64,000 nucleotides of DNA, from the NCBI RefSeq assembly GCF_001855555.1, contig NZ_MKCT01000001.1:868001-932000 (forward strand), written 5' to 3'. The notes beneath the pieces are model-generated. The model was not told the origin of the DNA and searched no databases. It saw only the letters and a list, made by a program, of their open reading frames with translations. Positions 1-7,987 of the stretch are shown here, one piece after another. Numbering within the stretch: position 1 is the first letter of the stretch; every line of letters starts with the position of its first letter. Made by a program: the position numbers and the translations under genes. This DNA comes from Chromobacterium sphagni (GTDB lineage: Bacteria; Pseudomonadota; Gammaproteobacteria; Burkholderiales; Chromobacteriaceae).

Positions 1-1
1 C

Positions 2-796
2 AAATCTCTGAAAGGCTACCGCCGGATACTTGGCCTGATCCGGCCGGCAATGCGGGAGTTGACCGCCATTGCTGCGCAAACGGCTGACGATGCCGACCGT
101 TTCCGCCAGTTGGGCGCGGAAAACATTACGATTTGCGGCAGCAGCAAATATGATATAGAGATTCCGTCAGCGCAAATGCAACTGGCGGAATCTTTCCGCC
201 GCCGCATCGGCGGCCGGCAAACGCTGTTGTGCGCCAGCACCCGCGATGGCGAGGAAGCGCTGATTCTGGATGCTTGGCTCGCGGCTGGCGCCTCCGTCGG
301 CGACACGCTGCTGGCGCTGGTGCCGCGCCATCCGGAACGGCTGGCCGCGGTGGCGGAACTGGCGGCGCAGCGCGGCCTGAAGCTGCAGCGCCGCAGCGAC
401 GAAGCCGCGCTGGCGGCGGATACCCGGGTATGGCTGGGCGACAGCATGGGCGAGATGTTCGGCTACCTGGGCGCCTGCGACGTCGCCTTCATCGGCGGCA
501 GCCTGCAGCCTTTCGGTTGCCACAATCTGATCGAGCCGGCGATCGTCGGCGTGCCGGCGCTGTTCGGCCCTTCGGTGTTCAATTTCCAGCAGGCCGCCGC
601 CGACGCGCAGGCGGCCGGCGCGGCGACCCAGGTGGCGGATGCCGCCGGGATGGTGTCGGCGGCGCTGGCGCTGCTGGCGGATCCGGCGCGGCGCGAGGCG
701 ATGCGCCGGGGTGCGGCGGCATTCCGCCAGGCCCACCGCGGCGCTAGCCAGCGGATGCTGGAACTGATACGCGCCACGCTGGCGGCGCGGGAATAA
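2..796 (+). CDS. waaA: 3-deoxy-D-manno-octulosonic acid transferase, C-terminal part (cut by window edge)
   Basis: The frame is open from the first bases, so the start lies outside the window. About 264 of the usual ~420 residues are present. WaaA (KdtA) is an inner-membrane glycosyltransferase that moves Kdo from CMP-Kdo onto lipid IVA in lipopolysaccharide assembly. Family signatures seen are AAQTADDADRFRQLG, VPRHPERL, a DSMGEM segment and the GGSLQPFGCHNLIEPA nucleotide-sugar binding loop. The stop is followed by a strong intrinsic terminator. Identity is secure; only the N-terminal acceptor-binding domain is missing from view. Confidence 0.93.
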   Translation, partial: KSLKGYRRILGLIRPAMRELTAIAAQTADDADRFRQLGAENITICGSSKYDIEIPSAQMQLAESFRRRIGGRQTLLCASTRDGEEALILDAWLAAGASVGDTLLALVPRHPERLAAVAELAAQRGLKLQRRSDEAALAADTRVWLGDSMGEMFGYLGACDVAFIGGSLQPFGCHNLIEPAIVGVPALFGPSVFNFQQAAADAQAAGAATQVADAAGMVSAALALLADPARREAMRRGAAAFRQAHRGASQRMLELIRATLAARE

Positions 797-815
797 GTCG
801 CGGCTTGAAGTTGGC

Positions 816-851
816 AAAGCCGTTCACGCTGCGGGCGCGGACGGCTTTTTT
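816..851 (+). terminator. Rho-independent terminator of waaA
   Basis: AAAGCCGT (816-823) pairs with ACGGCTTT (841-848) and is followed by more T residues. It lies 20 bases after the waaA stop. Confidence 0.8.
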
Positions 852-929
852 ATTGTTTCGGCTAGGGGAGCCGGCATGCCAAGGCGCAACCCATTGCTGC
901 ATCCTGCCCCGTCCGGGCCGGCATCCGGT

Positions 930-1706
930 TCACTGACCCAGCCACTGCGCCGACAAGCGCGCGAAGCCGCCGTCCTGCAGTCTCTGGCTCAGCCATTGGT
1001 CGACCCAGGCCTTCCAGCGCCAGTCGTTGGGCAGCAGATAGGCTTTCTGCGAAAAATCGAAGGGGCGCTCCGGATGGATCGCGCACAGCGCCGGATGCAG
1101 TTTTTGCTGATAGCGGGTTTCCACCGCGTCGGTGACCATCAGATCTGCCTTTCCATCGATTATCTGTTGGAAAATCCGGGTATTGTCGGGGAAAACCGTC
1201 AATTCAGCTTGCGGCAGATTGGTGCGGGCGAAGCGCTCGTTGGTGCCGCCGGGATTGACCGCCAGCTTCACGCCAGGCTGGTTGATTTGCGCCAGCGTCT
1301 GGAAGCGCCGCTGGTTTTCGCAGCGGGCGATCGGCGTTTTGCCGTCGTTCAGATAGGGGATGGAATACAAAGCCCGCTTCTGCCGCTCCAGGCTGACCGA
1401 TATTCCGCTCATCGCGATGTCGAATTTGTCGGCCGCCTGGTCGCGCATCAGCGCCGGCCAGCTGGTGGGAACCAAGCGCAGCCTGACGCCCAGCGCGCGG
1501 GCCAGGTCTTCCGCCAAATCTATGTCCAGGCCCTGGTAGCGGCCGCTGGCCGGGTCCTTTCCGCTGAACGGCAGGTAGTCGCCGGTGGTGCCCACCCGCA
1601 ACTCGCCGCGTTGCAGGATGTTGTCCAACTGGTCGGCGCCGGCGGTCTGGCCGGCCAGCGCGCAACTTGCGACCAGGCTGGCCAGGAGGAATCTGCGCCT
1701 GGTCAT
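930..1706 (-). CDS. pheC: Periplasmic cyclohexadienyl dehydratase-like protein (PheC type)
   Basis: 258 residues with an N-terminal signal peptide (MTRRRFLLASLVASCALAG) and one solute-binding-protein fold (SBP_bac_3). PheC enzymes have this fold but act as periplasmic prephenate/arogenate dehydratases making phenylpyruvate or phenylalanine. PheC-like segments are DGKTPIARCENQRRFQTL, NPGGTNERFARTNL, DNTRIFQQIIDGKADLMVTD and HPERPFDFSQKAYLLP. The start at 1706 is set by the signal peptide and by a 4-base ATGA overlap with the upstream gene, which implies translational coupling. A plain amino-acid binding protein is the alternative; the GGTNE and DGKADLMVTDA segments favour PheC. Confidence 0.8.
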   Translation of the reverse strand: MTRRRFLLASLVASCALAGQTAGADQLDNILQRGELRVGTTGDYLPFSGKDPASGRYQGLDIDLAEDLARALGVRLRLVPTSWPALMRDQAADKFDIAMSGISVSLERQKRALYSIPYLNDGKTPIARCENQRRFQTLAQINQPGVKLAVNPGGTNERFARTNLPQAELTVFPDNTRIFQQIIDGKADLMVTDAVETRYQQKLHPALCAIHPERPFDFSQKAYLLPNDWRWKAWVDQWLSQRLQDGGFARLSAQWLGQ

Positions 1707-2434
1707 GGCGCAGTCTGCGGCTGGTTGAGCGGGAAGGCGAACAGGTCGTGGCGGTAGGTTTCCACCACCAGGCTGAACGGCACATTGCCGTCCCGGTACA
1801 GCACGGCGCGGTGCTGGATCAGCTGTTCCGGAATCTCCAGGCCTTGGGTTTTGGCGGCGGCCGGCGCCGGGCGCATTTCCCAGCCCTGCGGCAGCGGCGA
1901 CCACAGCAGCTTGGCCTGTTCGGTGCGGCGGGTGAAATTGAGCGCTCGCACCGCGGTGCCGAATGGGGTGTCGGTGGTGTCCAGCAGACGGTTCATCTCC
2001 GGAGTGAGGCGCGACGGCACGTACCAGTTGTCGGCTTCCGACAGCACATGGTCGCCGCAGGCCAGCTGCACCCGGCGGTAACCTATCGCCTCGCTGGCGC
2101 CGACCTGCAGCTGCTTGCGGATTTCGGCGTCGGCCGGCTTGCGGGTGTTGTTGTCGCGCAGCGCGCGGATGCGCGGCTCCGCCGCCAGCCGGTGCTCGCC
2201 GCACCACTGCTGCAGCGTGCGGGTGGCGCTGCTGTTGCTCAACAGGGTGGCGTTGACGGTTTGCAGCAGCGCCAGCGCCTTGACGCGGGTGGCCTCGCTG
2301 TCCTGCCAGCCAGGATAGGGCCAGCCGTCGGCGCGAGCGGCGGTGGACAGCAATAGGGCGGCGGGCAGCAACAGCCCCAGCGCCTTGAGGGGGAATCGAG
2401 CGGCATTGAGCCGGCGGTTGGCATGATGGTTCAT
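1703..2434 (-). CDS. Secreted chorismate-lyase-like (UbiC/UTRA fold) protein
   Basis: 243 residues. A hydrophobic signal segment (LKALGLLLPAALLLSTAARA) indicates export. The central and C-terminal part follows the UbiC pattern: IGYRRVQLACGDHVLSEADN, YVPSRLTPEMNRLL, DTPFGTAV, then a second strand pair around HRAVLYRDGNVPFSLVVETY. UbiC removes pyruvate from chorismate to give 4-hydroxybenzoate in the cytoplasm, so an exported relative is unusual. It is the first gene of a two-gene unit and its stop overlaps the pheC-like start. The fold call is moderately sure; the activity is unknown. Confidence 0.55.
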   Translation of the reverse strand: MNHHANRRLNAARFPLKALGLLLPAALLLSTAARADGWPYPGWQDSEATRVKALALLQTVNATLLSNSSATRTLQQWCGEHRLAAEPRIRALRDNNTRKPADAEIRKQLQVGASEAIGYRRVQLACGDHVLSEADNWYVPSRLTPEMNRLLDTTDTPFGTAVRALNFTRRTEQAKLLWSPLPQGWEMRPAPAAAKTQGLEIPEQLIQHRAVLYRDGNVPFSLVVETYRHDLFAFPLNQPQTAP

Positions 2435-2604
2435 AGATTTGCGGAAGAATTAGAACAAAGACATTAAATAGACGTTGTATAAACGTAAAGTTCCCTGTCG
2501 GGACGCTGAAGTCGGGAGGCTTTTCCGCTAACGTGAAAGCTGGGCCGCCCGCAACGGGCTGGGCAGCCCGTCTCACCTTCTGTCTTGGCCCGCGAGGAGC
2601 CGCC

Positions 2605-3207
2605 ATGGCTAACGATTTTCAATCCTTGCCCACCCTGACTCTGCCACGCACCACCGATCTGGTGCAACTGGAGCAGCGTCCGCATCCTCCGATTACCGTG
2701 CACAGCCCGGCGCTGAGCGCGATGACCGACCTGCGCCTGGTCAATCCGGTGGGCATTTCCGCCGACGCCGGGCTGCGCGAGGCTCACCAGCGCATGATCA
2801 GCCACGGCATCCGCCTGTTGTTCGTCCACGATGACGAAGGCAGCCTGCTGGGGCTGGTGACGGCGGTGGATCTGCTGGGCGAGCGGCCGATCCAGTGCAT
2901 GAAAGAGCACGGCAAGCACCACGCCGACGTGCTGGTCGGCGACGTGATGACGCCGCGCGCCAGGCTGGATGCGTTGCAACTGACCGATGTGGCGCTAGCC
3001 AATGTCGGCCAGCTGGTGGCGACGATGAAGCAACTGGGCCGCCAGCACGCGCTGGTGGTGGAACTGAATCCGGCCAGCGGCCATCATGAAGTGTGCGGGC
3101 TGTTCTCCACCAGCCACATGGCGCGCCTGCTGGGCATGCCGCTGTCCTTCATCCGGGTACCGCAGGCCTTGTCGGAAATCCAGTATTCGCTGCTGTACAC
3201 CGGCTGA
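2605..3207 (+). CDS. CBS-domain-pair protein
   Basis: 200 residues. Two CBS repeats form one Bateman module: residues around MTDLRLVNPVGISADAGLREA through FVHDDEGSLLGLVTAVDLL, then DVMTPRARLDALQL through VCGLFSTSHMARLLG. Such modules usually bind adenosyl nucleotides and regulate a partner. No other domain is present, so the partner is unknown. The ATG at 2605 is chosen because GAGGAG lies 7-8 bases upstream; the open frame reaches back to 2533 without a ribosome site. It is divergent from the chorismate-lyase-like gene. Confidence 0.8.
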   Translation: MANDFQSLPTLTLPRTTDLVQLEQRPHPPITVHSPALSAMTDLRLVNPVGISADAGLREAHQRMISHGIRLLFVHDDEGSLLGLVTAVDLLGERPIQCMKEHGKHHADVLVGDVMTPRARLDALQLTDVALANVGQLVATMKQLGRQHALVVELNPASGHHEVCGLFSTSHMARLLGMPLSFIRVPQALSEIQYSLLYTG

Positions 3208-3294
3208 TCCGGTCGGCAAATCGGCAAGAATCGGGTCGTGTCCCGCCGGCCCTCTCCCTAGACTTGAGGCATCGAAAACCTCAAGGAGAACGCG

Positions 3295-3774
3295 ATGACC
3301 TGGCGAGTGCAAACGCTGAACGACGGCTTTTTGCGGCGGACGCGGGAGGACGGCCTGGACGATCTGGGCCAGTCGGTGGTCCGTTTGACGGCGCAGGGAG
3401 GCGAGCCCTGCCGCGACGCCTTGCGCCGGGCCCGGCCCGGCGAGCCGCTGATCCTGGCCAGCTACAGTCCGTTCCGGCAGGCCGGGCCGTACCGCGAGTA
3501 CGGGCCTGTCTTCCTCTTGGCGGCGGCGCAGCCGCAGTTCTCGCCGTCTTTGCCGGCCTTGTTGCGGCGCGCGGGGGACGACGCCTATCTGGGCGAGCGC
3601 ATTGCGCTGCGCGCCTACGACCGCCGCGAATTCATGCTGGAGGCGATGCTGGTCGAGCTTGGCCTGGCGGCCGATCTGCTGGCGCGCTGGGCGGCGCGGC
3701 CCGAAGTCGCCAGCGCGTTGTTGCGTTTTCCCGCCCATGGCTGCCATGCTCTGCGGCTAGACAGGAACGGCTGA
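3295..3774 (+). CDS. DUF1203 family protein
   Basis: 159 residues, no signal peptide or membrane segment. The pattern CRDALRRARPGEPLILASYSPF followed by YREYGPVFLLA is typical of DUF1203, a small cytoplasmic family of unknown function. The start is supported by AAGGAGAA just upstream. The stop is one base before the start of the Ada-like gene, so the two are probably co-transcribed. Confidence 0.75.
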   Translation: MTWRVQTLNDGFLRRTREDGLDDLGQSVVRLTAQGGEPCRDALRRARPGEPLILASYSPFRQAGPYREYGPVFLLAAAQPQFSPSLPALLRRAGDDAYLGERIALRAYDRREFMLEAMLVELGLAADLLARWAARPEVASALLRFPAHGCHALRLDRNG

Positions 3775-3775
3775 C

Positions 3776-4663
3776 ATGGACCTCCAATTGCAAACCCATC
3801 CAGAAGACGCGCGCGACTACGCCCGCATCGGCGACGCCATCCGCTATCTGGTGGCGCACGCCACCGAGCAGCCGCAGCTGGCTGATTTGGCCGCCGCCGT
3901 GCACCTGTCGCAATCGCGGCTGCAGCGGCTGTTCACCTGCTGGGCCGGGGTCAGCCCCAAGCGTTTTATCCAGCAGCTGACCTGCGAAGCGGCTAAAGCG
4001 CGCTTGGCCGCCGGCGTGCCGGTATTGCCGCTGGCGTACGAGTTGGGCCTGTCGGGCGGCAGCCGATTGCATGATCTGTTCGTCACGCTGGAGGCGATGA
4101 CGCCGGGCGAATACCAGAGGGGAGGCGCCGGCCTGGAGATAGGCTGGAGCGTGGAGGCCAGCCGCTTCGGTCCGCTGCTGCTGGCGCAGACGGCGCGCGG
4201 CATCTGCGCCTTGCAGTTCGTCGTGGATGAGGCGGGCGCCGAAACCTGGCTGCACGAGCAATGGCCGCAGGCGCGCTTGCGTCGTCAGAATGGCCAGGGG
4301 CGGGCGCTGGCCGAGCGGCTGTTCGCGCCGCTGTCGCTGCGCGACGGCCCGCCGCTGGCCTTGAGGGTGCAGGGCAGCAATTTCCAGATCCAGGTGTGGC
4401 GGGCGTTGCTCGGTGTGCCTTATGGCGGCCTACTCAGTTACGGCCAATTGGCGGCCAGCATTGGGCGGCCGCAGGCGGCACGGGCGGTGGGCAGCGCCGT
4501 CGGCGCCAATCCGGTGGCCTGGCTGATTCCCTGCCACCGGGTGATCCGCGCCGAGGGCGCCTTGGGGCAATACCGCTGGGGCGAGGCGCGCAAGGCGGAA
4601 CTGGTCGGTTGGGAAAGCGCGCAGTTGGCGGCGCAGCCGCAAGACGCGGCATGGATGGCCTGA
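3776..4663 (+). CDS. Ada-like protein: AraC-type HTH fused to O6-methylguanine-DNA methyltransferase
   Basis: 295 residues. Residues ~15-115 form an AraC/XylS-type DNA-binding domain (PQLADLAAAVHLSQSRLQRLF ... MTPGEYQRGG). The C-terminal half is an O6-alkylguanine-DNA alkyltransferase: FQIQVWRALLGVPYG, SYGQLAASIG, then the suicide cysteine in PCHRVIR. It repairs O6-methylguanine by transferring the methyl group to that cysteine. The N-terminal zinc/methylphosphotriester domain of E. coli Ada is absent, so methyl-triester sensing cannot work as in E. coli. It follows the DUF1203 gene by one base. Confidence 0.88.
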   Translation: MDLQLQTHPEDARDYARIGDAIRYLVAHATEQPQLADLAAAVHLSQSRLQRLFTCWAGVSPKRFIQQLTCEAAKARLAAGVPVLPLAYELGLSGGSRLHDLFVTLEAMTPGEYQRGGAGLEIGWSVEASRFGPLLLAQTARGICALQFVVDEAGAETWLHEQWPQARLRRQNGQGRALAERLFAPLSLRDGPPLALRVQGSNFQIQVWRALLGVPYGGLLSYGQLAASIGRPQAARAVGSAVGANPVAWLIPCHRVIRAEGALGQYRWGEARKAELVGWESAQLAAQPQDAAWMA

Positions 4664-4777
4664 GGCGCGAATCCGTCCGGTTCGGCGCAGGGTTCGCGCG
4701 GCGGGATCTGGCCAAAACCGCCGGGCTAGAAGTTTGCGGTTGCGTCGACAGGGCCGGACGGATGCCCGGCCCCGGTC

Positions 4778-6079
4778 TCAGGCCAGCGGCAGGTGGATCG
4801 CCACCTTGAAGCCGCCGTCCTCGTCGGCCAGCTCCAGTCGGCCGCCATGCTGCTTGACGATGCGGGAGACGATGGCGAGGCCGAGGCCGCTGCCGCCATC
4901 GGTGCCGCGGTGCTCGGCCAGCCGTTCGAATGGCGCCAGCGCGGTTTCGCGCAAGGCGGCCGGTATGCCCTGGCCGTGGTCTATCACGCTGAGCAGCACT
5001 TCGCCCTCTCCTTGCTCCACTCTCACCACCACCGGGGGCTGGCCGTAGCGGCGGGCGTTTTCCAGCAGATTGCTGAGCAGGCGCTCCAGCGCCAGCGCGT
5101 CGGCCTGCAGTTCCGGCTCGTTGCGGATGTCCAGTTTCAGGTCCATGTCTTCGCGGCGGAAGCGCGCCACCACGCTGGCGGCCAGGTCGGCCAGCGCCAC
5201 CGGCTCCAGGCGGCTGGTTTCCTCGGCGCGGGCGAAGTCGATGAACTGGCGAACGATGCGCGACAGCTCGTCGATGTCGGACAGCATGTCGTGCTGATCG
5301 TGGCTGGCGTCCTGCATTTCCAGCGTCAGCTTCAGCCGGGTCAGCGGGGTGCGCAGATCGTGCGACAATCCGGCCAGCATCAGCCGCCGTTCGCGCGCGG
5401 CGTTGTCCAGCGCCTGCGCCATGCTGTTGAAGTTGTGCGCCAGCAGCTGCACTTCGCGCGGGCCGGTTTCCGGGATGGCCTGCGGCATCGAACCGCCGGC
5501 CAGTTCGCGGCTGGCCATCACCACCCGGCTGATCGGCCGGGTGATGCGCCAAGCGAACAGGGACGCCAGCACCGTGGCGAACAATGCGGCTAGCAGCGAC
5601 GCCTGCAGCATCGGATTGATCCAGCGCTCGCGGTAGCGGCCAAACGGAATCACCAGCCAGTACGGCTGATCCAGCACGTGCACGTGCACCCACAGCTCGC
5701 TGTGGTCTTCGCGCCGCGCATAATGGGCCTGGATCGGCTCGTTCAGGTCATGCGACAGCCGCTGCGCCAGCATGGCGCCTATCTTGGGCAGATCGTCGGC
5801 GAAGCTCTGGCCGTGGTCGGCGTTGAACGGCAGCAGGCTGGGCAGGCCGGGACGGTTGTAGTTGTCCAGAAAGGCCTGCTTCTCCTCGTTGCTCATGCCG
5901 GTCATCGAGTCTTCCAGATAGGACAGCGTGTCCAACACCTGGATGTACAGCTGGCGCTCCAGCAGCTTGTGTCTTTCGAGGTTGGCCAGCGAGATGGTGA
6001 ACAATTGGGTGGCGATCACCACCGTCACCACCAGCAGCGCCAAGCGAAAGAACAGCGAGCCAAACAGCTTGCGTAACAA
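4778..6079 (-). CDS. envZ: Sensor histidine kinase EnvZ
   Basis: 433 residues. A first membrane helix (~11-30), a periplasmic stretch (~31-155), a second helix (~156-177) and a HAMP linker precede the catalytic core. The phosphoacceptor is His240 in AGLSHDLRTPLTRLKL. N box NLLENARRYG and ATP-lid motifs DHGQGIP and GGSGLGLAIV are intact. It autophosphorylates in response to envelope signals and passes phosphate to OmpR. It lies 3 bases after ompR in the same operon. Confidence 0.92.
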   Translation of the reverse strand: MLRKLFGSLFFRLALLVVTVVIATQLFTISLANLERHKLLERQLYIQVLDTLSYLEDSMTGMSNEEKQAFLDNYNRPGLPSLLPFNADHGQSFADDLPKIGAMLAQRLSHDLNEPIQAHYARREDHSELWVHVHVLDQPYWLVIPFGRYRERWINPMLQASLLAALFATVLASLFAWRITRPISRVVMASRELAGGSMPQAIPETGPREVQLLAHNFNSMAQALDNAARERRLMLAGLSHDLRTPLTRLKLTLEMQDASHDQHDMLSDIDELSRIVRQFIDFARAEETSRLEPVALADLAASVVARFRREDMDLKLDIRNEPELQADALALERLLSNLLENARRYGQPPVVVRVEQGEGEVLLSVIDHGQGIPAALRETALAPFERLAEHRGTDGGSGLGLAIVSRIVKQHGGRLELADEDGGFKVAIHLPLA

Positions 6080-6082
6080 GGC

Positions 6083-6808
6083 TTACTCCCTGGGCGAGCC
6101 GTCCGGAACGAACACGTAGCCGTAGCCCCACACCGTCTGGATGTAGCGCAACTGGCTGTCGCCGTTTTCCAGCGCCTTGCGCAGGCGCGAGATGTGCACG
6201 TCTATGCTGCGGTCCAGCGATTCGCCGTTGCCCTTGCCCAGCGCCAGCTCCATCAACTGTTCGCGGGTGAGCGGGCGGCGCGGGTGGTTGACCAGCACCG
6301 ACAGCACGGCGAACTCGGCGCTGGTCAGCGCGATCGCCTGGCCGCTGCGGCGCAGCTCGCGCTGACCCAGATTAAGCGAGAATTCGCCGAACTCCACCAC
6401 GTCGTCGGCATTGTGCTGGGCGGCCAGCGCCGGCGTGGTATGGTGGCGCCGCAGCACCGACTGGATGCGCGCGGTCAGCTCGCGCGGATTGAACGGTTTG
6501 GGCAGGTAGTCGTCGGCGCCCATTTCCAGGCCGAGGATGCGGTCGATGTCCTCGCCGCGGGCGGTCAGCATGATCACCGGCAGCGATTCGCCCTGGGCGC
6601 GCAGGCGGCGCACCACCGCCAGTCCGTCCTCGCCGGGCATCATCACATCCAGCACGATCAGGTCGGGCCGGTTGCGCGCCAGCTTGCGGTCCAGATCCTT
6701 GGGGTCGGGCAGGGTTTCCACGCTGTAACCCTGTTGGGTCAGGTAACGGGTCAGCAGCTCGCGCAGCTTGGCATCGTCGTCCACGACCAGGATTTTATTG
6801 TGTTCCAT
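6083..6808 (-). CDS. ompR: Response regulator OmpR
   Basis: 241 residues. The receiver domain has acidic residues near VVDDDAK, the phosphorylated Asp54 in LIVLDVMMPGEDG, and the conserved lysine in DYLPKPFNPREL. The C-terminal winged helix (TSAEFAVLSVLVNHP ... RSIDVHISRLRKALE ... RYIQTVWGYGYVFVP) is of the OmpR/PhoB type. It is the DNA-binding output of EnvZ and a likely controller of porin genes. It is the first gene of the ompR-envZ operon. Confidence 0.94.
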   Translation of the reverse strand: MEHNKILVVDDDAKLRELLTRYLTQQGYSVETLPDPKDLDRKLARNRPDLIVLDVMMPGEDGLAVVRRLRAQGESLPVIMLTARGEDIDRILGLEMGADDYLPKPFNPRELTARIQSVLRRHHTTPALAAQHNADDVVEFGEFSLNLGQRELRRSGQAIALTSAEFAVLSVLVNHPRRPLTREQLMELALGKGNGESLDRSIDVHISRLRKALENGDSQLRYIQTVWGYGYVFVPDGSPRE

Positions 6809-7165
6809 GTGGTTGTCCTCAGTGTTCAGGCTGCCAGCTTAGCGTTGCGCGCGCGCGCTCTGGCAGGCCTTGTTTTTACAGATGTTAAGCCCGCTCGTCG
6901 CGATACAGTCGTTAACAATTGTGGGGCCGACGCAGACGTCTGCGCAAATGCTTGGCCCTAAGCTTGGACAACAGCGGGACGAAAGTCCGGTTCCGCAATG
7001 CAACGGCCAATATTTTCAAATGCTTGGAAAAGCCGCGCCATCATGGGCGCAATGGCGGATCCAGGCCGGTAGACGCTTGCCCCCAGGCCAGTGGACAACC
7101 CGATTCCGCCATGCCGTCCCGAGTGGTCATGGCCGTGGTTGTCATAGACAGGATAAAATGCCGAT
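6809..7165. other. Intergenic region, no gene seen
   Basis: 357 bases between divergent ompR and a small secreted protein gene. It must hold the ompR promoter. It contains an alternating GC run (6847-6858) and a perfect 14-base palindrome CGCAGACGTCTGCG (6931-6944) that could be an operator. No credible reading frame or RNA gene was found. Confidence 0.5.
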
Positions 7166-7507
7166 ATGAAGCGATACCTGATCATTCTGCTGTGGGGCAG
7201 CCTGTTTGCGCAACAGGCCACGCTGGCGCAGACTTTCCACCAGCATGGCCCGGCCCGCAGCGCCGAGGCCAGGTCAGCGCCGACATCGTGTCAAACCGAT
7301 CCGCAATGCCCGGAAAACCGCCGCTTGCGCAATCTGCGCCTGCGCGAAGCCGCCAAGAACGGCGACATGGGATTTGATCCGGTCAAGCACCAGTCCAACC
7401 GCTTGTTGCCGCCGACGCCGGACGGGCACGCGCAAACCACGCCGGTCAGGCCGAATTTTTGGCAAGATAAGCGCAGGCAGGAACAACAACAGAACCAGTC
7501 CGAATAA
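7166..7507 (+). CDS. Small secreted hypothetical protein
   Basis: 113 residues. An N-terminal signal peptide (MKRYLIILLWGSLFAQQATLAQ) is followed by a polar, proline- and glutamine-rich chain with two cysteines (SCQTDPQCPENR) and a basic tail. I do not recognise the family. The next gene starts 30 bases after the stop and is also a small secreted cysteine-containing protein, so the two may be co-transcribed. Confidence 0.6.
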   Translation: MKRYLIILLWGSLFAQQATLAQTFHQHGPARSAEARSAPTSCQTDPQCPENRRLRNLRLREAAKNGDMGFDPVKHQSNRLLPPTPDGHAQTTPVRPNFWQDKRRQEQQQNQSE

Positions 7508-7537
7508 TTCGTCGTCCGCTCGGGAAAGGACGCTGTG

Positions 7538-7978
7538 ATGAAGCAACAGGGGATGTCCAGCTGGGAGGGGTGCGTCCGCGCCGGTTTCGGACTGTTGCTG
7601 TGCTGCCTGGGCAGCCAAGCGGCGGCGGCGGATGTCGATTGCAGCCGGGCCATCGCGCCGCAGCGCTGCCAGGCCTACCAGCAGGGCTTGCGCAGCTGCC
7701 TGGACCTGGCCGAACCGCAGCGGCGCGTCTGCCTCGCCTACTACACTCCGCCATTGAGTTGCCAGCGCCAGCGCGACGCCAAGCGTTGCGAAGCCTTGCT
7801 GGCGGCGCAGGCGTCCTGCGAGGGCATGACCGGCGCCGGTCGGCGCCAGTGCATAGACGAACGCCTGCCGTCAGGCGACTGCTCGCGCTTGCCGCAGAGC
7901 TGCGCGGAGGGCGCCTGCGACTCGTCGCGGCGCCGCGGCGCCGGCTGGTGCCTGTCGGCGCCGCCGTTGGCGGATTGA
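7538..7978 (+). CDS. Small cysteine-rich secreted hypothetical protein
   Basis: About 146 residues, not recognised. A signal segment (GFGLLLCCLGSQAAAAD) precedes a mature part with about a dozen cysteines in spaced C-x(6-8)-C patterns (DCSRAIAPQRCQAY, SCLDLAEPQRRVC, SCQRQRDAKRCEALL), suggesting disulfide-bonded helical repeats. The ATG at 7538 is preferred over GTG 7535 because GAAAGGA ends 8 bases before it. It is convergent with the quinone oxidoreductase gene 9 bases downstream. Confidence 0.6.
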   Translation: MKQQGMSSWEGCVRAGFGLLLCCLGSQAAAADVDCSRAIAPQRCQAYQQGLRSCLDLAEPQRRVCLAYYTPPLSCQRQRDAKRCEALLAAQASCEGMTGAGRRQCIDERLPSGDCSRLPQSCAEGACDSSRRRGAGWCLSAPPLAD

Positions 7979-7987
7979 GCCTGCGGC

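Noticed and set aside
1707-2606. Upstream extension of the pheC frame, giving a 558-residue open frame
   Set aside because: Before 1706 the frame is arginine/alanine-rich with no domain likeness, and it overlaps a well-formed gene in another frame. The signal peptide fixes the start at 1706.
4751-4772. Terminator between the Ada-like gene and envZ
   Set aside because: GGGCCGG/CCGGCCC can pair but there is no T run on either strand, so it was not listed as a terminator.
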